A stretch of 12,148 nt of DNA, from the NCBI GenBank assembly GCA_900546445.1, contig URCV01000047.1, positions 1 through 12,148 of the forward strand, written 5' to 3'. The DNA comes from an uncultured Bacteroidales bacterium (lineage in GTDB: Bacteria > Bacteroidota > Bacteroidia > Bacteroidales > UBA932). The translations under genes and the position numbers were made by a program. The notes under the pieces were generated by a model that saw nothing but the letters and a program-made list of their open reading frames with translations, was not told the origin of the DNA and made no database searches. This document shows positions 5,404 to 12,148 of the stretch, one piece after another (position 1 is the first letter of the stretch; every line of letters begins with the position of its first letter).

Positions 5404-8019
5404 GCCTTTCAGGCGTTTTTTTCGATATGCAAGGGGGGAAACTCCAGTGTGGATTTTGAACCGCGCGCTGAAATAACGGGCGGTCGAGTAACCTACTTGT
5501 TCCGCTATCTCTGCCATGCTGAGTTTGCTTTCTTTAAGAAGCTTTTTGGCCTCTTTCATACGCTTTTCCTCGATGTATTCGCCTATGCCCTTCGAGAGAG
5601 ATTCTTTCGCCTTTATGTAGAGCGTGGCGCGGCTCATAGCTAGGGCCGTAGCTATCTGGTCTACGGTGAGGTCGCTTTCGCTGTAGTGCGCTTCTACATA
5701 TTCTTCGAATTTATTTATGAACCTCTGGTCACGTTTTTCTAGATTGGCCTGGAGTTCGAGGAGCATTTTCTTTCTCAAGTAGAGCACGAGGAGAATCATC
5801 AGCAGGGTGAAGACGATAATATAGCAAGCTATGGCTGTGTTAGTCGCGAACCATGGTTTGGCCTTTTTAATGTGAAGAATCGTCTGAGGACTGCTCCATT
5901 TGCCGTTATGTTTCAGATAAGACACATTTAGGCTATAGGTACCTGCTTTTTGAATAGGGACTTGGAAACTTTCCTCGAATGTCTCTATCGAGTAGGACGC
6001 GCCTCCGTCTACGGTGTATTTGTAGACTATTCTTTCCAGCGGGTCGGCGTCCAAAAGGGAGATGGTCACGTTAAGGTCTTTACTCTTGTCCGGGATTCTG
6101 ATGGTCTCGTTCTGAATTGATGCCGCCTTCCCGTCGAGGTCTACTTCGTGGAGACGAATGGTCTTTTCCGTGGCATCGGAGTAGACGGTGTGGTCTTTCC
6201 CATTTATGGCCAGAAATCCGTTAGAACCTCCGAGAATTACCGCTCCCGAGTGGCTTAAGATGCTTCTGCTTATCTCGTTAGCTGCTACGCCGCTGTTTTC
6301 TCCGATAGGAGAGAACAGTTTGTTCTCGTATTTGAAGAGAGCGTTGTCTGCCCCTAGCCACAAAGTGCTATCCTTATCGAAACATACCTCGGTGACTCGG
6401 TTGAATAGGCTACTATAGATGTGGGAGTACGAGTAGTTTTCCGTGTCAAGTCTATAAAGTCCGTAATCCGTTCCGAACACGAATTCGGTGTCGTTATAGG
6501 AGATGCAGTTTATGTGACCTGTTGCGTTCGTGTAGGACATCACTTTCTTTATGGAGCGCTCCTGAACGTCAATTTTAAAGATGCCTTCCCTGGAATAGGA
6601 GTATATGTGATTTGTTGCGCTATCAGGATAAACTACCCTCAAGTCTGATACATATTCATCTTCATTAGCGTTCATTTTTATAAAATCAGTGCTCCCGGGA
6701 GTGTGTAGATAATTGTGGACGGCGAAGAAGATAAGGTTCCCATCCGGAAGTCGGTATATTTCAGGTGCATTTCCGAACATGCACTCTTGAGCATTTGTGC
6801 GAGTGTCTACAAGTATGAAAGGCGTTAATGAATCTGTAGTCAGGTCGTATAGGTAAAAACCTTGATTATACGCGCAAAGGATGATGCTATTCCGGTTATA
6901 ATCAGCTATCGCAGTGATTTTTAGGCCATCGGTAGCGGTGAGGTGTCTTTTTGATGAATAATCAGAAGAATAGGAGTATATGCCGTTCCCATTAGTTCCC
7001 ACAAAAATGCGCTCCTTATCTTTTGATTCGTATAAATAGTTGATGGTTTCGTCTGTTAGGAAACTTCTAATCATCGAAGATTTCAGTCCTGTTATACCGA
7101 AGCGCTCTCCTCCTATCCAGATATTTCCGAAAGGGTCTTGAAATATGCTAGTGACTGCTTTCGGGATCTCAGTTCCCGGATTTGTGGAAAATAAGTCTTC
7201 AAATTTTTCGGGCTGGCTAGTCACATCTTTTAAAACCCATATTCCTTCTCCGTCTGATCCTAGCCAGATATTGTTGTCGACTTTGTCTATCGAAAGGACT
7301 ATGGCCAATTCTTTTTTCTTCCCGCCGACATATGAAAGGGAGTGCCTTTTCTTAAGATCATATGCTATCACCCCTTCTCCTAAGATGGATAGATATAAGA
7401 TGTCTCCATCTAGGAAAGAGGCCATAAGTGTTTGCCCTTTTATCTCGTCGATATCCAGAGGCGTTTTCGATAGCCCTTTGTGAAGACTTACCCCATTTTT
7501 CCTGTCTATGCATAGTAAAGAATCATCATAGGAGTACAGTTTGAGAATGTCGGTCCATACAGGAGATTCAGGTCCCGCTACTGAATCTGTTTCCTTATCA
7601 TAGTAAAGGAGGCCGTGATGTCCTCCGATGAATAAGGTGTCGTTATGCTCAAGTACGCAATTCGTCGGCTCTGAGGAAATGGAATGGAATACGCCCTTGT
7701 TGCTATCAAATGTGTGCAGCCCCCTTTCGCTCGAAACCCAGAGGGTGTTGTCTTTAGGGGAACAGAATAAGCCGTTTATACAACATCCGCTAAGTCCGTA
7801 TTTTTCTTTAGTGAAATTGATGATTTTTCCATTACTATACTCGTTTAGCCCGAATCGTGTCCCTATCCATAATGCGCCGTCGTCGTTATATGTGATACAG
7901 GTGACGCTGGCTTGAGAAAGACCATTGTCGATACCTATCCTTTTACCATAATAGTTGTCCGCGAATAATAGTATGGGTATTAAGACGAAAATGGAAGTCA
8001 ATAGATATTTTCTCATCAT
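5398..8019 (-). CDS. HTCS-like membrane-tethered AraC regulator lacking kinase and receiver domains
   Basis: The product is 873 aa, starting with tandem Met codons (ATG 8019-8017 and 8016-8014). Residues 1-20 form a signal peptide. Residues about 40-610 contain about fourteen Reg_prop-type repeats (for example ALWIGTRFGLNEY, NIWIGGERFGI, TLWLGADNALFKY), consistent with two seven-bladed propellers. A Y_Y_Y domain follows at about 640-717 (Y-K-Y-T-V-D-G-G), then one membrane helix at about 725-748, a linker of about 20 residues, and an AraC HTH at about 768-870 (EYIEEKRMKEAKKLL, EIAEQVGYSTARYFSARFK, GVSPLAYRKK). Classical hybrid two-component PUL regulators have HisKA, HATPase_c and receiver domains between helix and HTH and reach about 1300-1400 aa; here they are absent with the frame intact. 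It is divergent from susC, so it probably senses a glycan fragment and controls susCD. Its stop overlaps the uvrA end by 6 bases. Confidence 0.9.
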   Translation of the reverse strand: MMRKYLLTSIFVLIPILLFADNYYGKRIGIDNGLSQASVTCITYNDDGALWIGTRFGLNEYSNGKIINFTKEKYGLSGCCINGLFCSPKDNTLWVSSERGLHTFDSNKGVFHSISSEPTNCVLEHNDTLFIGGHHGLLYYDKETDSVAGPESPVWTDILKLYSYDDSLLCIDRKNGVSLHKGLSKTPLDIDEIKGQTLMASFLDGDILYLSILGEGVIAYDLKKRHSLSYVGGKKKELAIVLSIDKVDNNIWLGSDGEGIWVLKDVTSQPEKFEDLFSTNPGTEIPKAVTSIFQDPFGNIWIGGERFGITGLKSSMIRSFLTDETINYLYESKDKERIFVGTNGNGIYSYSSDYSSKRHLTATDGLKITAIADYNRNSIILCAYNQGFYLYDLTTDSLTPFILVDTRTNAQECMFGNAPEIYRLPDGNLIFFAVHNYLHTPGSTDFIKMNANEDEYVSDLRVVYPDSATNHIYSYSREGIFKIDVQERSIKKVMSYTNATGHINCISYNDTEFVFGTDYGLYRLDTENYSYSHIYSSLFNRVTEVCFDKDSTLWLGADNALFKYENKLFSPIGENSGVAANEISRSILSHSGAVILGGSNGFLAINGKDHTVYSDATEKTIRLHEVDLDGKAASIQNETIRIPDKSKDLNVTISLLDADPLERIVYKYTVDGGASYSIETFEESFQVPIQKAGTYSLNVSYLKHNGKWSSPQTILHIKKAKPWFATNTAIACYIIVFTLLMILLVLYLRKKMLLELQANLEKRDQRFINKFEEYVEAHYSESDLTVDQIATALAMSRATLYIKAKESLSKGIGEYIEEKRMKEAKKLLKESKLSMAEIAEQVGYSTARYFSARFKIHTGVSPLAYRKKRLKGL
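5404..5422 (+). terminator. Weak candidate terminator for uvrA, inside the opposing gene
   Basis: GCCT-TTC-AGGC (5404-5414) forms a short 4-base-pair hairpin, followed by G and seven Ts (5416-5422), directly after the uvrA stop. The stem is short for a terminator but the T-run is good. The same bases encode the C-terminal R-K-K-R-L-K-G-L of the minus-strand regulator, so the Ts are also the Lys codons of that gene. It may be a dual-use sequence or simply coding sequence. Confidence 0.35.
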
Positions 8020-8122
8020 GTGTTTAATTTATTAGACAAAATTAGCATTTTTTTAGATAATAAATAGAGATCAGTCATAATAATTTTAAGACATTTGCGT
8101 TACGAAAACTAATCATAAAAAT
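8020..8122. promoter_or_regulatory. Divergent promoter region between regulator and susC
   Basis: This 103-base AT-rich spacer must hold the promoters of both divergent genes. For the minus-strand regulator, TAATTTTG read on the minus strand at 8044-8037 fits the TAnnTTTG box and would give a short leader of roughly 10 bases. For susC no exact box is present: TAATTTTA (8081-8088) and GACATTTG (8090-8097) each differ at one position, as expected for an activator-dependent promoter. TCATAATAAT (8075-8084) and TCATAAAAAT (8113-8122) form a loose direct repeat that might reflect AraC-type binding, but AT-richness makes this weak. Confidence 0.45.
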
Positions 8123-11100
8123 ATGATGCACGTAAGAATAACACTCAGCAGATTAATAATGTTCGTATCGGTGCTCATCGCACTGACGGCATTCCCGTTT
8201 GCTTCCGTAGCTCAGCAGAGCCATTCCATCTCCGGAGTCGTTTTGGATGAAACGCTTCAGCCGGTGGTAGGTGCGGCAGTCGTTGAACGTGGAACTCAAC
8301 ACGGAGTCATTACTGATTTGAATGGTGAGTTTACAATTACTATCGCGGGCAAGTCGATAGTGGTGTCTTGCATGGGCTTCGAAGATGAGGTCATCGAAGT
8401 GGGCAAGGAAACTCAGATGCGAATCATCTTGAAAGAAGACTCGAAATTTCTCGACGAAGTGGTGGTTACCGCTTTCGCTACGCAGAAAAAAGTTAACGTG
8501 ACGGGTGCCATCACCGCCGTAAAGGGCGATGAACTTCTGGCCGCCCCTGTGGCTAACGTGTCTTCGGCACTTGTCGGAATCACTCCGGGCCTTAGTGCGG
8601 TCACTGCCAGTGGTGAGCCGGGCCAAGATGCTGCCGACATCGCCATCCGCGGTATCTCCTCTTATAATGGTAACACAGCTCCTCTCATCGTCATCGACGG
8701 CATAGAGCAGCCTGCAAGTCAGGCTATGAGCATTATGAACTCGATTAACCCTAACGACATTTTGGGAATAAGCGTTTTGAAAGACGCTTCCTCTACTGCC
8801 GTTTATGGTATCCGAGCGGCGAATGGAGTGATCATCATCACTACCCGTCGAGGACAGGAAGGCGCGCCTAAGGTAAGTTTCTCGGGAAACTTCGGACTTA
8901 CGGCAGCTACGAATCTCCAGAAAGGTCTCTCGTCTTATGAATGGGCACTTTTCAGGAACGAAGCTATCGAAAACGAGGCTTCCGGGTTTGGAAATACTCC
9001 ACTTCGTAATTACCTTTTTACCGAGTCGGACCTCTGGAAATTTCAGAACAACAGAGACTTCACCCCGGAAGAGGTGGCTGCGATGAGTAATCTCACCGAG
9101 GTTCAGAAAAACGCTCTTCTAAATAGCCCTGCACTTTATTACGGCTCGTCGGACGCATATTCTGAACTATTTGACAGAACGGCCCCGCAGTGGCAAGCTA
9201 ACGTGAGCGTGTCCGGAGGCGCCGAACGCGTGAAATACTACGTGTCCCTGAACTACTTCGACCAGCAGTCCATTATGCATAATGCCAATTATTTCGGCGT
9301 GCAGACCGGCTCTCGCTACCAGAGATATAACGTTCGTGCGAACATCGACTTCGACCTCTTCGAGCACACGACCCTGTCGGTGAATACAAGTGGCCAATTC
9401 AGTTCCAACTCCGGTCCCGGAGTAGGAAGCCTGTATAGCCGCTATAGCAGCATAATGCAGATTATCTATGAGGGTAACCCTTTCACTAACAGAAGTATGA
9501 TTCTTGACGATAAGCTGGTGACAGACTTCGACTATCCACAGAATTCCGTTCAGGACGGACTCCATAAGCGTACGGCAAATGAGATGACGGGAGGCTGGCT
9601 TCCGGCACTGTTAAGGCAGTCGGTAGGAACCACTACCGGAACTCGCGCCGACATCTCGCTAAGGCTTCGCCACGACTTCTCTTATATCATTAAGGGACTT
9701 GACCTTCAGGCAAGTATGCGCTATCAAGAGTCGTATAGTAAGGTGGCGGTGCAGTCCTATGCCATTCCTTCATATACTGTAAGACGTAATCTCGCCGACC
9801 CTAATCAGCTAGACTTCTTCGGTGGTACTGTGGGTGCAGATGGTTATTATTCAGGCTCTTGGGGAGGAATGCGCGATTTCTATACGGACATCTCGTTAAA
9901 CTATTATGCGAACTTCGGAAAGCATAATGTAGGAGCCCTCCTCTTAGGACGTGCTACCAAATACACTATGCCTTATGACTCGTTCAATACTCCTAGCGGA
10001 CTCATCGGTACTTCGGCCCGTGTGACCTACGATTACGATACTCGCTATCTGGTGGAATTGAACTTCGCATATAACGGAACCGAGAACTTCGCCAAGGGGC
10101 ATCGCTTCGGGTTCTTCCCTGCGGCCTCCATCGGTTATGTAATCTCAAACGAGCCGTGGTTTAAGGAAAACCCGGTACTTTCCTTCCTGAAGGTTAGAGC
10201 GAGCTACGGACTAGTAGGTAATGACCAGATCGGTGGGCGTCGTTATCTTTTCCTGCCGGGAACTTATAGTGTAAATATGGGTCCGGGAAGCTTTACCAGC
10301 ACGGAATTGTCTGGTTCCCTTCAGAGTAACTACTACCAATTCGGTAATAGTACGGGTGTATACAACCCTATCTACTATGGTTCGGCCGAGGGTGTGCTCG
10401 GTAACCCTGACGTGACTTGGGAGAAGTCCGAGAAGGCAAGTGTAGGACTTGAGGCCAAGTTCTTCGACAGCAGACTCTACTTGACCGCCGATTACTTCGG
10501 AGAGAAGAGGCGCGATATCCTTACTACTCTCGGAGTGATTCCTATTACATTCGGCGTGCCTGTAGAAAATACCGCTCCGGTAAACGTAGGACGCGTTAAG
10601 AACGAAGGATTCGAAATCGTGATGGGATGGTCCGAGAAAAAGTCTAACTGGGGTTACTATATAGAAGGTAACGTGACCTATGCTAAAAATACCATAGAAT
10701 ATATGGCCGAGGCACCTAACCCATATCCGTGGATGAACCAGACTGGTCACAGCATAGGCCAATACTATGGCTATAAGGTAGATGGCTTCTACAATACGCT
10801 CGAAGAACTCAACAATCGTCCTTATTTCCAGGATGCTGCCAATGCTGTTACCCTGGGAGACATCAAATATATAGACCTTAACGGAGACGGTCTTATAAAC
10901 AATAAGGATATGGCGCCTATCGGCTATCCTAACCGACCGCTTATGCAATTCGGCGGAAAGATTGGATTCAATTATAAAGGCTTCGATATGAATATGGTTC
11001 TTTCCGGTACCGCTATGGGAACATACTACATCTCCCGCATCACCAGTCCGTTCTTCAAGATGGCAGGTAATGCGTTCAGATGGCAGTACGAAAACCGCTG

Positions 11101-11467
11101 GACTGCTGAACGTTATGCCGCAGGAGAAAAGATTTCATATCCTCGTGCAGTGTACTCGGCGGACCAGAATCACTACGATTTCGGTCCTAAGAGCGAATTA
11201 TGGGCTCTGCCAAGCGACCACCTCAGGTTGAAGAATGTGGAGATAGGTTACACATTCCCTGAGAACTCGTCGTTCCTGAAGAAGGCTGGAATCTCATCGC
11301 TTCGCATTTACGCTAATGCTAACAATCTGTTCACCCTCTTCGACCAGATGAGCAAGTACGGAATCGACCCTGAGACAAAGGACAATCTGGGCGGCTGGGA
11401 AGGAAACATTTCTTATGTGTTCCCTCTTACCCGCACTACGAACATAGGTGTTAACATTCAATTCTAG
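8123..11467 (+). CDS. SusC-like TonB-dependent outer-membrane transporter
   Basis: The product is 1114 aa. Signal peptide 1-30 (S-V-A before Q31) supports the ATG at 8123, with a second ATG at 8126 equally possible. A carboxypeptidase-D-like regulatory domain follows at about 35-110 (SGVVLDETLQPVVGAAV, ITDLNGEFTI), then a TonB-box-like DEVVVTAFA near 112 and the plug at about 115-245 with the SusC hallmark SVLKDASSTAVYGIRAANG and V-I-I-I-T-T-R-R-G. The remainder is the 22-strand-type barrel, ending in the aromatic C-terminus G-V-N-I-Q-F. A D-L-N-G-D-G-L-I-N-N-K-D segment near 917-928 is the EF-hand-like loop common in SusC proteins. It imports a ligand, typically an oligosaccharide, captured by the SusD partner, using TonB energy. 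susD starts 8 bases downstream and an HTCS-like regulator is divergent upstream, which supports a polysaccharide utilization locus. The substrate is unknown. Confidence 0.96.
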   Translation: MMHVRITLSRLIMFVSVLIALTAFPFASVAQQSHSISGVVLDETLQPVVGAAVVERGTQHGVITDLNGEFTITIAGKSIVVSCMGFEDEVIEVGKETQMRIILKEDSKFLDEVVVTAFATQKKVNVTGAITAVKGDELLAAPVANVSSALVGITPGLSAVTASGEPGQDAADIAIRGISSYNGNTAPLIVIDGIEQPASQAMSIMNSINPNDILGISVLKDASSTAVYGIRAANGVIIITTRRGQEGAPKVSFSGNFGLTAATNLQKGLSSYEWALFRNEAIENEASGFGNTPLRNYLFTESDLWKFQNNRDFTPEEVAAMSNLTEVQKNALLNSPALYYGSSDAYSELFDRTAPQWQANVSVSGGAERVKYYVSLNYFDQQSIMHNANYFGVQTGSRYQRYNVRANIDFDLFEHTTLSVNTSGQFSSNSGPGVGSLYSRYSSIMQIIYEGNPFTNRSMILDDKLVTDFDYPQNSVQDGLHKRTANEMTGGWLPALLRQSVGTTTGTRADISLRLRHDFSYIIKGLDLQASMRYQESYSKVAVQSYAIPSYTVRRNLADPNQLDFFGGTVGADGYYSGSWGGMRDFYTDISLNYYANFGKHNVGALLLGRATKYTMPYDSFNTPSGLIGTSARVTYDYDTRYLVELNFAYNGTENFAKGHRFGFFPAASIGYVISNEPWFKENPVLSFLKVRASYGLVGNDQIGGRRYLFLPGTYSVNMGPGSFTSTELSGSLQSNYYQFGNSTGVYNPIYYGSAEGVLGNPDVTWEKSEKASVGLEAKFFDSRLYLTADYFGEKRRDILTTLGVIPITFGVPVENTAPVNVGRVKNEGFEIVMGWSEKKSNWGYYIEGNVTYAKNTIEYMAEAPNPYPWMNQTGHSIGQYYGYKVDGFYNTLEELNNRPYFQDAANAVTLGDIKYIDLNGDGLINNKDMAPIGYPNRPLMQFGGKIGFNYKGFDMNMVLSGTAMGTYYISRITSPFFKMAGNAFRWQYENRWTAERYAAGEKISYPRAVYSADQNHYDFGPKSELWALPSDHLRLKNVEIGYTFPENSSFLKKAGISSLRIYANANNLFTLFDQMSKYGIDPETKDNLGGWEGNISYVFPLTRTTNIGVNIQF

Positions 11468-11475
11468 TCGCCAAT

Positions 11476-12148
11476 ATGAAAAAGATAAATATAATCATAG
11501 CTTTTTGTGTGATGCTTTTCGTAGTCAGCTCTTGCGACTGGTTCCTCGAGATGCCGGAGGTGACGGGAAGCGTTCATAAGGAAGATGTTTTCTCTAATAG
11601 AAAAGATGCCGAGGGTATGCTCTGGCGTGCATATCACAAGGGATTGAGGGAAGGTCTGCCTGAAGGCTGGGCCATAAATCACGGAACCCTAGCTAGTCTA
11701 TCCGGCGAGTTGACACGTGGATATAGCTGGCACGCCGGTTATAATGTAGTGGTAAACGGACCGTCTACGAGCCTCGACCCTAACGGTCTCTACCAGGGCG
11801 CTCCGGCCAATTTTAACGAGAACTGGGAGGTGATTCGTGCTTGTTGGCTGGTCATCCAGAATATAGATATGGTTCCGGACGAAGAACTAAGTATCGAGAT
11901 GAAAGAGCATATGAAAGGCGAAGCCTATGCTCTCATAGCGTACAGATATATGGGAATGTTCATTCGCTGGGGTGGCGTTCCTATAGTAAGGCAGGCTAAC
12001 AGTATGACTGACAATATTAATTTCGAGAGGGCCACTGTCAAGCAGACATTGGAATTTGCCCTCGAAATGATGGAAGAAGCCCTCAAGCGCTTGCCTGACA
12101 CTTGGACAGACATAGAGCCGGGCTGTGGCCAGAAATGGGAAGGGCGCA
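11476..12148 (+). CDS. SusD/RagB-family outer-membrane lipoprotein, N-terminal part (3' end outside window)
   Basis: The frame runs open from ATG 11476 to the window edge (224 full codons) with no stop. The N-terminus is a lipoprotein signal peptide: K2-K3, a hydrophobic core, and lipobox V-S-S-C with the lipidated Cys at residue 20. The SusD hallmark appears at about 155-172: GEAYALIAYRYMGMFIRWGG followed by V-P-I-V. SusD proteins sit on the cell surface as a lid over the SusC barrel and bind the glycan. The start lies 8 bases after the susC stop, so the two genes form one operon. SusD proteins are usually about 500-650 aa, so more than half lies beyond the window, along with any surface glycan-binding proteins and glycoside hydrolases of the locus. 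Confidence 0.95.
   Translation, partial: MKKINIIIAFCVMLFVVSSCDWFLEMPEVTGSVHKEDVFSNRKDAEGMLWRAYHKGLREGLPEGWAINHGTLASLSGELTRGYSWHAGYNVVVNGPSTSLDPNGLYQGAPANFNENWEVIRACWLVIQNIDMVPDEELSIEMKEHMKGEAYALIAYRYMGMFIRWGGVPIVRQANSMTDNINFERATVKQTLEFALEMMEEALKRLPDTWTDIEPGCGQKWEGR

Noticed and set aside
5398..8019. The kinase-less regulator as a pseudogene or frameshifted HTCS
   Set aside because: The frame is intact from signal peptide to AraC C-terminus, no kinase motif remnants are seen in other frames near 5700-5850, and uvrA begins immediately beyond its stop, leaving no displaced fragment.
10874..10909. Dockerin-like or EF-hand calcium loop (D-L-N-G-D-G) in SusC as a cellulosome signal
   Set aside because: This loop is a common feature of SusC-family barrels and is not duplicated as in a dockerin.
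10211..10948. A 245-codon open frame on the minus strand opposite susC
   Set aside because: It lies wholly inside a clear SusC gene, has no recognisable domain, and reflects codon bias of the plus-strand gene.
1..12148. Mobile element, CRISPR array, tRNA/rRNA or phage features
   Set aside because: No spaced direct repeats, transposase or integrase motifs, terminal inverted repeats or tRNA-like cloverleaf sequences were recognised on either strand.

Overview
The window looks like a chromosomal segment of a Bacteroidota member, most likely order Bacteroidales (gut or rumen type). The evidence is a SusC/SusD pair, a two-propeller AraC-type PUL regulator, a DUF6377-type membrane regulator, a CotH-kinase protein, TAnnTTTG-type -7 boxes, and starts without clear Shine-Dalgarno sequences. 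Genus cannot be fixed from the sequence. No RNA gene, CRISPR array, insertion sequence, integrase or attachment site is visible.

Layout from left to right. (1) Bases 1-938 hold the 3' end of a CotH-kinase family gene whose start lies outside the window. (2) Bases 908-2407 hold a regulator with signal peptide, TPR-like helical region, one membrane helix and a C-terminal HTH (DUF6377 type); it overlaps the CotH gene by 31 bases, so the two are probably co-transcribed and translationally coupled. A near-ideal intrinsic terminator (2439-2473) closes this unit. (3) Bases 2474-2688 are a gene-poor leader with several -7-like boxes, a possible 29-codon small ORF, and a 12-of-13 base pair palindrome or hairpin just ahead of uvrA. 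(4) uvrA occupies 2689-5403. (5) On the minus strand, 8019-5398, lies an HTCS-like regulator (two beta-propellers, Y_Y_Y domain, membrane helix, AraC HTH) that has no histidine kinase, ATPase or receiver domain; its stop overlaps the end of uvrA tail to tail. (6) After a 103-base divergent spacer, susC (8123-11467) and the start of susD (11476 to the window edge) run on the plus strand and open a probable polysaccharide utilization locus.

Working model: the minus-strand regulator senses a glycan fragment in the periplasm and controls the divergent susCD operon, which imports the glycan across the outer membrane. The CotH/DUF6377 pair is a separate unit, and uvrA is a housekeeping repair gene between them. 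The most distinctive feature is that both regulators appear to be membrane-tethered one-component transcription factors: a periplasmic sensor is joined through one helix directly to a DNA-binding domain, with no phosphotransfer domains. The target glycan cannot be deduced because no glycoside hydrolase or other enzyme gene is in view.
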